Below, one piece after another: positions 7,555 to 15,077 of a DNA stretch of 36,969 bases. Made by a program: the position numbers and the translations under genes. Source of the stretch: a bacterium (GTDB taxonomy: Bacteria > Krumholzibacteriota > Krumholzibacteriia > LZORAL124-64-63). The stretch lies in assembly GCA_003353795.1 (NCBI GenBank), contig PIVY01000028.1, positions 1 through 36,969 on the forward strand, in the 5' to 3' direction. The notes beneath the pieces are model-generated. The model had not been told where the DNA came from. It saw only the letters and a list, made by a program, of their open reading frames with translations, and ran no database searches. The first letter of the stretch is position 1, and the number at the start of each line of letters is the position of its first letter.

Positions 7555-9072
7555 CTAGGCTTCGGCCTCATCGGCCAGGGGCTCTTCGGCGGTGACCTCG
7601 AGCCGGAACCGGAAGCAGGCGCCGTGCCCGGGCTGGCTTTCCACGGTGAGTTCACTGCCGTGGCCCTGGATGATCTTGGCGCTGATGGCCAGACCGAGAC
7701 CGCTGCTCTGCCCCTTCTGGCTGCGGCTGCGGTCGCCCACGAAGAAGCGCTCGAAGATGTGGGGCTGATCCTCGAGAGCGATGCCGGGGCCGTCGTCGCG
7801 CACGGCGATCTCCACGGTTCCGTCGCCGCGGTCGCGGGCGATCACGAGGACCTCGCCGCCTTCGCGCCCGAACTTGATGCCGTTCTCGATGAGATTCTGC
7901 ATGACCTGGGCGATCTGCAGCGGGTCGGCGTGGATCATGGGCAGATCGTCCGGGCAGTCGCAATCGATGGTGATGCTCTTGGCCTCGGCGGGGGCGGTGC
8001 AGCGGGCCAGGACACCCTCGGCCAGCTCGGCGAGCGGGAAATCCTCGTGCTGGAAGCGCGCCTGTCCCGAGTCGAGTCGCGAAAGCTGCAGCAGGTGATC
8101 CACCAGCCGGTCGAGGTGCAGCAGATTGTCGGTGACGATGCCGAGATAGCGCCGGTACTCGTTGCGGTCCATGTCGTCGCCGCGCAGGATCAAGGTCTCG
8201 ATGTAGCCGCGCAGGCTGGCCAGGGGGGTGCGCAGGTCGTGGGAGATGTTGGCGATGAGCTGGCGCTGGAACAGTTCCTTGTTGCTCAGGTCGTCGATGA
8301 CCGTCTCGAGCTGGGCGGCCATGGTGTTGAAGCTGCGGCCGAGCTGGCCGATCTCGTCGTTGCTGGCGGCCTCGACTCGCCGGGTGAGGTCGCCCGCGGC
8401 GTAATCCGCCACTGCCCCGGAGAGCGACTGGATGCGGCGGGTCAGCCAGGTCATGAGCACCCAGCCCACGGCGAAGCTGGCCAGCAGACCGACCATGACG
8501 GCCTGCAGCCAGAGCTTGCGCGGATCGAGGGCCACGTCGGCCTCGCTGAAGATGATCGGGCGCCAGCTTCCGGCCAGGTAGGCGGTCGCCTCGCCGCTGG
8601 CATCGGTGACCGCGGCCACGTAGAAGATGCGGTTCACGTAAGCGTCGATGTTGGTGGGGTCGGGATAGACCTCGTCGAAGGGCCAGTCGGGCGCGGCCAT
8701 GTCCACGAGTAGCGGCGCCTCCACCGTACCGACGGCTGCGAGGAGGCTGTCGGGATCGCTGGCGGCCAGGGCCCGGCCATCCGCGTCGAAGAAGACGATT
8801 TCGGCGTCGAAGCCGGCGATGCCGTCACCATACCGGCGGGCCAGATCGGCGAGATCGGATTGATCCAGGCCCGCGGCCAGGCCCGCGATGCTGTCGATCT
8901 CCGCGTCGGCCAGTTCGGCGTACCAGTACTCCTCGGCCGCGTCCTGGGCGGGCGGCGCGAAGACCATGCGATCCATCCACACGTAGTACAATCCGCCGAC
9001 GAGCACGAGCAAGCCGAGAAACAGGCCCGTGACCCGCATGTGCAGGGTGGTGGTGAGGCGCGACCAGGTCAT
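7555..9072 (-). CDS. membrane sensor histidine kinase
   Basis: The protein is 505 aa. A first membrane helix lies at about residues 14-32, followed by a periplasmic sensor region (about 35-185) and a second helix at about 187-210. A HAMP linker (about 211-263) follows, then a HisKA domain with NISHDLRTPLASLRGY (phospho-acceptor His278). The HATPase_c domain has an N box (NLIENGIKF, 393-401), G1 DDGPGI (426-431) and G2 SSGLGLAI (457-464). It autophosphorylates on sensing a periplasmic signal and passes phosphate to the response regulator encoded just upstream. The gene starts 30 bases after the regulator stop with an AAGGA site, so both are in one operon. The signal is unknown; the periplasmic part looks like a PAS/dCache-like single fold but I cannot name it. 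Confidence 0.9.
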   Translation of the reverse strand: MTWSRLTTTLHMRVTGLFLGLLVLVGGLYYVWMDRMVFAPPAQDAAEEYWYAELADAEIDSIAGLAAGLDQSDLADLARRYGDGIAGFDAEIVFFDADGRALAASDPDSLLAAVGTVEAPLLVDMAAPDWPFDEVYPDPTNIDAYVNRIFYVAAVTDASGEATAYLAGSWRPIIFSEADVALDPRKLWLQAVMVGLLASFAVGWVLMTWLTRRIQSLSGAVADYAAGDLTRRVEAASNDEIGQLGRSFNTMAAQLETVIDDLSNKELFQRQLIANISHDLRTPLASLRGYIETLILRGDDMDRNEYRRYLGIVTDNLLHLDRLVDHLLQLSRLDSGQARFQHEDFPLAELAEGVLARCTAPAEAKSITIDCDCPDDLPMIHADPLQIAQVMQNLIENGIKFGREGGEVLVIARDRGDGTVEIAVRDDGPGIALEDQPHIFERFFVGDRSRSQKGQSSGLGLAISAKIIQGHGSELTVESQPGHGACFRFRLEVTAEEPLADEAEA

Positions 9073-9102
9073 CGTCGTCCTTCGACGCGGGGCGAACGCG
9101 AT

Positions 9103-9831
9103 CTAGAGGAATTCCTCGGTGAATCGATAGCCGATTCCCCAGACCGTCAGGATCATGCGCGGCCGGTTGGGGTTCTCTTCGATCTTGTTGCGTAGGCGAT
9201 TGATGTGACTGTTCACCGTGTGTTCGTAGATGTCGGAATTCTGATCCCAGACCAGATCCAGGAGCTGGCGACGGCTGAACGTGCGGCCGGGACGAGCGGC
9301 CAGGGTGTGCAGGAGGTCGTACTCCTTCACGGTCAGCTGCACCGATTCACCGCGGACCTCGACCTTGCGCTTGCCGTGATCGATCTTCAGGGGGCCGAGG
9401 TCGAGAATCTGATCGCCGGCTGCGATACGGGCGAGTTCTTCGGCGCGCTCGATACGGCGCCGGAGAACCTTGATACGGGCGGCGAGTTCGCGGACTGAGA
9501 AGGGCTTGGTCATGTAGTCGTCGCAGCCGAGTTCGAGGCCGAGCACCTTGTCGGCCTCCTCGCTGCGGGCAGTGAGCATGAGCACGGGGGTGCGGCTGTC
9601 CTGGTTGCGGATCTCCCGCAGCACGTCGAGGCCCGACATGCTGGGCAGCATCCAGTCCAGGATCACCAGCGCGTAGGTGCCGTCATGGAAGGCATGCAGT
9701 CCGGCTTCGCCGTCCGCAGCGGCGGTGACCTGAAACCCTTCGCTCTGTAGATGCATGGTCAGGAGGTCGATGAGCTCCTGATCATCCTCGATGATGAGAA
9801 GGCGTTTGCTAGGTGAGTCCGGGGTTGTCAT
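9103..9831 (-). CDS. OmpR/PhoB-family response regulator
   Basis: The protein is 242 aa. The receiver domain (about 9-125) has the acidic pair E15/D16-D17, phospho-acceptor Asp59 (VILDWMLP), Thr87 (MLTAR) and Lys109 (MTKPF), all required residues. A winged-helix DNA-binding domain (about 145-240) follows with VQLTVKEYDLLHTLA, and VNSHINRLRNKIE in the recognition-helix region, ending in the WGIGYRF wing. It is the cognate partner of the kinase gene 30 bases downstream. It is probably autoregulated, given repeated sequences around its promoter at 9897-9934. Its other targets are unknown; the ABC exporter across the intergenic region is a candidate. Confidence 0.93.
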   Translation of the reverse strand: MTTPDSPSKRLLIIEDDQELIDLLTMHLQSEGFQVTAAADGEAGLHAFHDGTYALVILDWMLPSMSGLDVLREIRNQDSRTPVLMLTARSEEADKVLGLELGCDDYMTKPFSVRELAARIKVLRRRIERAEELARIAAGDQILDLGPLKIDHGKRKVEVRGESVQLTVKEYDLLHTLAARPGRTFSRRQLLDLVWDQNSDIYEHTVNSHINRLRNKIEENPNRPRMILTVWGIGYRFTEEFL

Positions 9832-10412
9832 TCTGAGTCTCGACTTCCATGAGAGTCAGCCACACGATCAAGGATACGGCCCGTGATACTCTTGGCTAAC
9901 TGCAATTTTAACACGTAACTACAATTCAAGCCAAGCTTTGTATTCTCACCGAATCGGGACACATTCGTGCGGAAGATATCGTATTTAACATTAAAAACTA
10001 CATTGATCCTGTAAAAAGAATCTGACCGTGACGATTCCGTGATTTTTCTTTGGCATCATACATTCCACTGGGGAGCATCCTGGATGCAACCCACACGACA
10101 TTAACCTGCGACTGTCTACTGTCGCGGTCCGCACCGCCGAGCCGATGGACGTCTTTGATTCATCCTGAGGATCTCGTGGTGACACCCGACGCGCGGATGG
10201 ATCGCAGGTTGTATCGACGCCCGGATCGCGACGCGGTCCGGGCGTCCTTCATGAAACCACCCGCCCGCACCTCCCGTACGCTCTCCGTCACCGCAGCCGC
10301 GCGGGATACCGCTGGCCGGTGACCTGCTCGTCGCTTACTGTGACCATCCAATCGCGACCGTGCCGCTTCCTCAACGGACCCCCGACTCCGTCGGAAGGAA
10401 GAAAGAGCTACC
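9832..10412. other. 581-bp gene-free region, AT-rich in its first half
   Basis: I see no convincing gene here. The stretch about 9890-10070 is clearly more AT-rich than anything else in the window and carries the two-component promoter. Further on are a 13-bp palindrome, GCATCC-T-GGATGC (10075-10087), and a 10-bp-stem hairpin (10216-10225 with 10237-10246, 11-base loop) with no T-run after it. The rest up to the ABC ATPase start would be a long leader or hold its promoter, which I could not place. Confidence 0.5.
9897..9934 (-). promoter_or_regulatory. promoter of the two-component operon with 11-bp direct repeats
   Basis: On the minus strand TTGGCT (9929-9934) and TAAAAT (9905-9910) are separated by 18 bp. 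Two near-identical 11-mers, AATTGTAGTTA (9916-9926) and AATTGCAGTTA (9897-9907), lie 19 bp apart start to start, one in the spacer and one over the -10 and start site. OmpR-family regulators bind tandem direct repeats, so autoregulation is plausible; the 19-bp period is not the usual 11 or 22. Confidence 0.45.
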
Positions 10413-11378
10413 ATGACCCCTGCCGAACTGAAGCTGCCTCCAATCGGTGAGCCGTTGCTGGAAGTGAACGGCCTCGCCAAACGCTACGGCACGAAGCTGG
10501 CCGTCAACGACGTCTCGCTCAGCATTCCGCGTGGGAGCATCTACGGCTTCCTCGGTCCCAACGGCGCCGGCAAGACCACCACGATCCGTTGCCTCATGGA
10601 CATCATCCTGCCCGACGCGGGGACGATGACCCTGGGCGGCCTACCTCTCGAGCGCCGCTTGCGCGACCGCATCGGCTACCTGCCGGAGGAGCGCGGTCTC
10701 TACCGCAAGATGACCTGCCAGGATCAGCTCGCCTACCTGGCTCAGCTCAAGGAAGTGCCGCGCCGGGAGGCCTTGCTCCGCGCCGAGCAGTGGCTCGAGC
10801 GGCTGGGGCTGTCCGAGTACGTCAAACGCAAGGTCGACAATCTCTCCAAGGGCATGCAGCAGAAGTTGCAGGTCGCCGCCACGTTCATCTTCGAGCCGGA
10901 TCTCGTGATTCTCGACGAGGTCTTCTCGGGTCTCGATCCGCTCAACATCGAACTGATGCGGGACCTGATCCTCGAGGAGAAGGCCAAGGGCACGACGATC
11001 CTCTTCTCCACCCACATGCTGGCCGAGGCCGAGCGCCTCTGCGATGCGGTCTGCCTCATCGAAGGGGGCGTCAAGATCCTCGACGGCCCGCTCGATTCGG
11101 TCCGGGCTGCGTTCCCATTCCGGGTGGTGCGGGTGGCCTACCGTGACGGCAAGGAACCGCCTGCCGATCTGCCGGGCGTGCTGGACCGTCGGCTCGACGA
11201 GCGTACCTGGCGGCTGGAACTGGCCCCGGATCAGGATCCCCAGGCGCTCCTGGCGCCCCTGACGGCCGCCGGCGAACTGTCGTTCTTCTCGGCCAATCGC
11301 CCCACCCTCAGCGAGATCTTCCTGACCGCCGTTCGCCGCCGGCGCGCCGATGTCAGTGGCGAAGGGAGCCCGTCATGA
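10413..11378 (+). CDS. ABC transporter ATP-binding protein (NatA/ABC-2 exporter type)
   Basis: The protein is 321 aa. Walker A is GPNGAGKTTT (about 48-57), the signature is LSKGMQQK (LSGGQ variant), Walker B is LVILDEVFSGLDP with the catalytic Glu, and the switch His is in LFSTHM. A C-terminal extension of about 90 residues (from about 232) is seen in NatA-like and other drug or sodium exporter ATPases. It powers the permease encoded by the next gene, which starts inside its stop codon (ATGA overlap). The start has a GGAAGGAAG ribosome binding site. Substrate unknown; the two-component system upstream is a possible regulator (inference from position only). Confidence 0.92.
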   Translation: MTPAELKLPPIGEPLLEVNGLAKRYGTKLAVNDVSLSIPRGSIYGFLGPNGAGKTTTIRCLMDIILPDAGTMTLGGLPLERRLRDRIGYLPEERGLYRKMTCQDQLAYLAQLKEVPRREALLRAEQWLERLGLSEYVKRKVDNLSKGMQQKLQVAATFIFEPDLVILDEVFSGLDPLNIELMRDLILEEKAKGTTILFSTHMLAEAERLCDAVCLIEGGVKILDGPLDSVRAAFPFRVVRVAYRDGKEPPADLPGVLDRRLDERTWRLELAPDQDPQALLAPLTAAGELSFFSANRPTLSEIFLTAVRRRRADVSGEGSPS

Positions 11379-12625
11379 ACAAGGTGATGATCGTCGTTCG
11401 CAAGGAGTACCTGGAACGGGTCAAGAGCAAGGCGTTCCTCATCGGCACCCTGATCGGACCGGTGCTCATGGGCGCCATGATCCTGGGCCCCACGCTGCTG
11501 GCCGACGTGGCCGGCGACCAGGACCGGACCGTGGCGGTCATCGACCACTCGGGCGAGGTGCTGGATCAATTGCGTGCGATGCTGGTGGACTTGGACGAGG
11601 AGCACGTCACACTCGAAGCCCTGGACTGCGGCAGCGATGTCGACGGGTGCCTGGAGGAACTCAAGTCGCTGGTCCTGGGCGAGGGGGCGGATGCCGGCCT
11701 GGTGATCCCGGCCGACTACTACGACCGGCCCGAGTTGACGTTCTACAACACGGCCGCCAGCGCCATCGTGCTGCGAGAGGATTCGCTGGAGCCGGCGCTC
11801 AATCGGATCCTGCGTGCGGAACGGTTTCGTCGCCACGACCTCGACCCCGCCATCCAGTCGGAGTTGATGGCGCGGAGTTCGTGGGAGTCGCGCCACCTCA
11901 CGGAGGAATCCGACTCCGAGCAGAGCGGGGAGGTGGGCATCATCGGCGGCATCATGATGGTGATGATCATCTACTTCATGGTGCTCGTGTACGGTCAGCA
12001 GAACCTGACCGTGGTGATCGAGGAGAAGAGCAGCCGCATGGTGGAGGTGCTCCTGGCCAGCCTGCGGCCCGAGGAATTGATGATGGGCAAGGTGCTGGGC
12101 ATCGGCCTGGCCGCGCTCACGCAGGTGGCGGTCTGGACCCTGGCGGGCGTCGTGGCCGCGGGGCAGGGCGTCGCCGTGGCCGGCAGCCAGATCGATCTCT
12201 CGGTGTTCGGCCCCTGGTTCTGGTTCAACTTCCTGGTCTTCTTCCTGCTGGGCTATTTCGTGTACGCCAGCCTGTACGCAGGGATCGGCGCCATGTGCAA
12301 TTCGGTCCAGGACGCCCAGCAGTTCTCGGGCACCCTGACCATGGGCATGGTTCTTCCCATCATGCTCATGATGCTGATCATCAAGACGCCCGATCAGCCG
12401 CTGGCCACGGTGCTCTCGCTCATCCCGCTCTTCTCGCCCATCCTCATGTTCATGCGCATCAGCGTGAGTAACCCGCCGCTCTGGCAGGTCGTGCTGTCCT
12501 GGGTGTTGCTCGTGCTGACCATCTGGTGGGCGTCCCGGACCGCCGGGCGGCTGTTCCGGGCCGGGATCCTGCTTTACGGCACCTCGCCGACCTGGGGTTC
12601 GCTTGCGCGGGCTATGAGAGGTTAG
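11375..12625 (+). CDS. ABC-2 family permease (NatB-like)
   Basis: The protein is 416 aa. It has a cytoplasmic N-terminus (MNKVMIVVRKEYLERVKSK), a first membrane helix at about 21-42, a large extracytoplasmic domain of about 150 residues (about 45-190), then five to six helices toward the C-terminus including IIGGIMMVMIIYFMVLVYG and the conserved EEKSSRMVEVLLASLRPEELMMGK amphipathic segment, which here is split by no gap. This is the NatB/ABC-2 layout used for export of ions, drugs or peptides. It is translationally coupled to the ATPase. Its TAG stop is the first triplet of the palindromic element R2, so its last residues abut that element. Confidence 0.88.
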   Translation: MNKVMIVVRKEYLERVKSKAFLIGTLIGPVLMGAMILGPTLLADVAGDQDRTVAVIDHSGEVLDQLRAMLVDLDEEHVTLEALDCGSDVDGCLEELKSLVLGEGADAGLVIPADYYDRPELTFYNTAASAIVLREDSLEPALNRILRAERFRRHDLDPAIQSELMARSSWESRHLTEESDSEQSGEVGIIGGIMMVMIIYFMVLVYGQQNLTVVIEEKSSRMVEVLLASLRPEELMMGKVLGIGLAALTQVAVWTLAGVVAAGQGVAVAGSQIDLSVFGPWFWFNFLVFFLLGYFVYASLYAGIGAMCNSVQDAQQFSGTLTMGMVLPIMLMMLIIKTPDQPLATVLSLIPLFSPILMFMRISVSNPPLWQVVLSWVLLVLTIWWASRTAGRLFRAGILLYGTSPTWGSLARAMRG

Positions 12626-12742
12626 GCGGGACGGTCATTCGGTCCGGACCTGGTATCGCTGCGGCCCTGCCCACCGAGTGGGCAGGGCCTTCGCTATGCT
12701 GCGCATGAATACCAGGGCCGGACCGAATGACCGTCCCGCCTA
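12623..12742 (-). repeat. long structured palindromic element, copy R2
   Basis: Inverted arms of 34 bp with one mismatch lie at 12623-12656 and 12709-12742. The 52-base head contains a 12-bp hairpin (12663-12674 with 12678-12689, loop CGA) and the small hairpin ATGC-TGC-GCAT (12698-12708 region). In the same sense as R1 it reads on the minus strand, where it follows the stop of the propeller gene (ending 12773) by 30 bases. The head differs from that of R1 at few positions, while the arms are only about 60 percent alike. It sits between convergent genes and overlaps the permease stop codon. Confidence 0.85.
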
Positions 12743-12772
12743 TTCCCGCGATTCAGGCCGCGAATGAAGGGG

Positions 12773-14971
12773 TTACTTGACGAGGGTGGTCGTGAGAGAC
12801 GAGGTCGCCGTGGGGGTCGTGAGGTGGATGAGATACGTGCCGGAGGGAAGGGGGCGGTTGGCCTGGTCGGTCGCGGTCCAGGCGAGTTCGTGAGTTCCGG
12901 CGGAAAAGGAGCGCGAGGCGAGGGTGGCGACGCGACGGCCGCGGAGATCGTGGACGGTGATCGTGGTGTGGGCGCGGTGGGCGAGGTGGAAAGCCACGAC
13001 CGTGCGGGGATTGAAGGGATTGGGATGAGCCGAGACGAGGCGGCTGGTCGGGGGCGCCGCAGGTGTGGAGACCGCCGTCGGTCGCCAGGTTTCGTCGCGA
13101 GAAACGGAGAGGTGAGTGCCGGTGACGATGAGGTCTCCCACGGTGCCGAGGAGCCGGGTGGCGGAGAAGGTGGGCTCGAACCAGGCGACCACCGCCGGCG
13201 GGCCGGGCTGGCTGATGTCGATGACCTGGACGCGGGCGGTTCCGGCGACGTAGAGGCGTTGACCGTGGACCGAGAGTGATCCTGCGGAATCGAGCGCCCG
13301 GGTGGCGATCACCTGGACGGAGGCCGGGTTGGAAATGTCCAGGGTCTGAAGCAGATAGCCGGTGGCCGGGGCGGTGAGGCAGTAGGCACGCTGGCCGGCA
13401 ATGGTCGCGGCCACGGGTGTTCCGTCCAGGTCGAGCGGGCCGAGGTCGACGGGATGGGTCGGATCGCGGACGTCGTGGATCGTGACCACCTGATCGGAGA
13501 GGGTCAGGAGCGTGTTGTGGCTGACGGCGAAGGGGTAGCCGGCGTCCTCGATCCGGCCGGCCTGGATGGGGTGGTCGAGGTCCCCGAGGTCGACCAGATC
13601 GACGGCGTTGGCGGCGTCGGCCTCCAGCGCCAGGATACCCTCGGCGAGAACGGCGCTCAGACCGCTGACCCGGCTGGTGAGACGCAATGGCCCGCAGAGG
13701 CGAGGCGCACCGGGATCGCTCACGTCGATGACCTGGATATCGTCGCCGTCGATCATCACCGCCACATCGCCGTGGTGCACGAACTCGCCGTCGAGGCCGG
13801 TCTCGAACTCGGCGCCGAGATGAGGTCGGGTCGGGTCGGTGGCGTCGACGGGGATCAGGAGCGAGTAGTCCTTCTCGGGCTGGGCCAGCAGCAGAGGTCC
13901 GCAGCCGGAGACGTGGCGTAGGCGCGGCAACTCGTGGCGGACGGACAGGAGGGCCGGCGTCCCGCCGGCGGGCGTGCGCTCGTGGACGCGGAGTTCCTCG
14001 CCGCCGCGGGTGATGATGCGGCTGTCGGTGATCACCAGGTCGGCGGCGGCGACCGGCAGCGTGAATCCTGGCGCCGGCAGCGTGGGCACCGAGACGTCGA
14101 AGGCGTGCGTCGTGCCCTGGTTCTCGGACGCCATCAGCAACTGGTCGCGCCGCCGGACCTGGAGTCCGCGGGCTCCCGGACCGGCGGCCAGGATCTTCCG
14201 GTCGGTCTCCACGGGGGCCGACGGTATGGCGAGGTCGTAGCTGATCAGTTCGATGCGGTCGACTCCCGGCACGGTCTCGGTGGCTACCAGGGCGTAGAGC
14301 GCGCCCGGTGCGGCGGCGAGCCCGTCGATGCGGTCTGCCGCCACCTCGAAGGAACCGAGGTCCTGGATGAAGAACTGGTCGCTGGCGTCGAGGGTGCGGA
14401 TACGGGAGCCGGTCTCGACGAAGTAGACCAGGTCGCCGGTGGCGCAGATAGGACGCGGCGGTGTGTGGGCTGGCAGGGTGGTGGCGTAGCGGAACGCCGG
14501 ACTGGCAGGATTGGCGACGTCGTAGACGATGATCAGCTGTTCCTGGGTCAGGTAGAGCAATCGTTGGTGGAGGAGACCCGAGGCGTAGGTGGTGCCGGTG
14601 AGGGTGCCCACGGTGACCGGGGCTGACGGAACGCTGAAGTCCACGAACTGGACGCCCGCGCTGAACTCGACGCGTAGAACCGCGGCGAGGCCGTCTTCCC
14701 ACAGAACGTCGCGCCAGACCGCTCCGGCGGCGCCGCCGTGGTGCCAGCCGACCCAGCCCGGATCGTCCGGCGCGCCATGGTCGCGCAAACAGTTCCAGAT
14801 TCCGTTGGTTTCGAGGACGACGTCGCCATCGAGGGCGAAGGGTCGCCCGGTGAACCCGGCGCCCAGAATGGTCACGCCCTCGCCGTCCGGCACGGCGGTC
14901 CACGCGGACGGGACCGCGGCCGTCAGAGCGCAGGCGAGGATAACAACGGCGATGTAGCCACGGGTGATCAT
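12773..14971 (-). CDS. secreted beta-propeller (LVIVD-like repeat) protein with FlgD-type C-terminal tail, paralog A
   Basis: The protein is 732 aa. The ATG at 14971 is chosen because it directly starts a signal peptide (MITRGYIAVVILACALTAAV..); an ATG further upstream would add a non-hydrophobic leader and lie in the 5' hairpin. The mature part begins GVTILGAGFTGRPFALDGD. It then has many repeats with the pattern hydrophobic-D-hSxPxxP (for example VQFVDFSVPSAPV, IIVYDVANPASP, IQVIDVSDPGAP, VQVIDISQPGPP), typical of propeller blades of the LVIVD type. The tail has NPFNPRTVVAF, HDLRGRRVATL and SGTYLIHL, ending TTTLVK, as on proteins exported to the cell surface in FCB bacteria. It is a tandem paralog of the upstream gene. 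Role unknown; surface adhesion or structural use is possible. Confidence 0.8.
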   Translation of the reverse strand: MITRGYIAVVILACALTAAVPSAWTAVPDGEGVTILGAGFTGRPFALDGDVVLETNGIWNCLRDHGAPDDPGWVGWHHGGAAGAVWRDVLWEDGLAAVLRVEFSAGVQFVDFSVPSAPVTVGTLTGTTYASGLLHQRLLYLTQEQLIIVYDVANPASPAFRYATTLPAHTPPRPICATGDLVYFVETGSRIRTLDASDQFFIQDLGSFEVAADRIDGLAAAPGALYALVATETVPGVDRIELISYDLAIPSAPVETDRKILAAGPGARGLQVRRRDQLLMASENQGTTHAFDVSVPTLPAPGFTLPVAAADLVITDSRIITRGGEELRVHERTPAGGTPALLSVRHELPRLRHVSGCGPLLLAQPEKDYSLLIPVDATDPTRPHLGAEFETGLDGEFVHHGDVAVMIDGDDIQVIDVSDPGAPRLCGPLRLTSRVSGLSAVLAEGILALEADAANAVDLVDLGDLDHPIQAGRIEDAGYPFAVSHNTLLTLSDQVVTIHDVRDPTHPVDLGPLDLDGTPVAATIAGQRAYCLTAPATGYLLQTLDISNPASVQVIATRALDSAGSLSVHGQRLYVAGTARVQVIDISQPGPPAVVAWFEPTFSATRLLGTVGDLIVTGTHLSVSRDETWRPTAVSTPAAPPTSRLVSAHPNPFNPRTVVAFHLAHRAHTTITVHDLRGRRVATLASRSFSAGTHELAWTATDQANRPLPSGTYLIHLTTPTATSSLTTTLVK

Positions 14972-14997
14972 GCACTCTGTCCGGTCGATGCCAAAAT

Positions 14998-15066
14998 TTG
15001 GCCGGGCGAGCAAGTTGCGCCCGCCCGGCCAACATCATTGTACCGGTTCTCCACGACTCCGGTCAA
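14998..15066 (-). promoter_or_regulatory. promoter and 5' mRNA hairpin of propeller paralog A
   Basis: On the minus strand TTGACC (15061-15066) and TACAAT (15037-15042) are 18 bp apart, a near-consensus housekeeping promoter. Transcription would start near 15030, so the mRNA would begin with, or just within, a perfect 11-bp stem formed by 15022-15032 and 14998-15008 (13-base loop). Such 5'-terminal hairpins can protect mRNA from decay. The start codon follows about 27 bases after the stem. Confidence 0.6.
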
Positions 15067-15077
15067 ACCGGCAGCCG

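Noticed and set aside
10216-10246. 10-bp-stem hairpin before the ABC ATPase as an intrinsic terminator
   Set aside because: No T-run follows on either side and no gene ends nearby; kept only as an unexplained structure.
12753-15038. 761-codon minus-strand frame parallel to propeller paralog A
   Set aside because: Arg/Pro-rich translation without motifs in a second frame of the same strand; paralog A in the other frame has signal peptide, repeats and tail.
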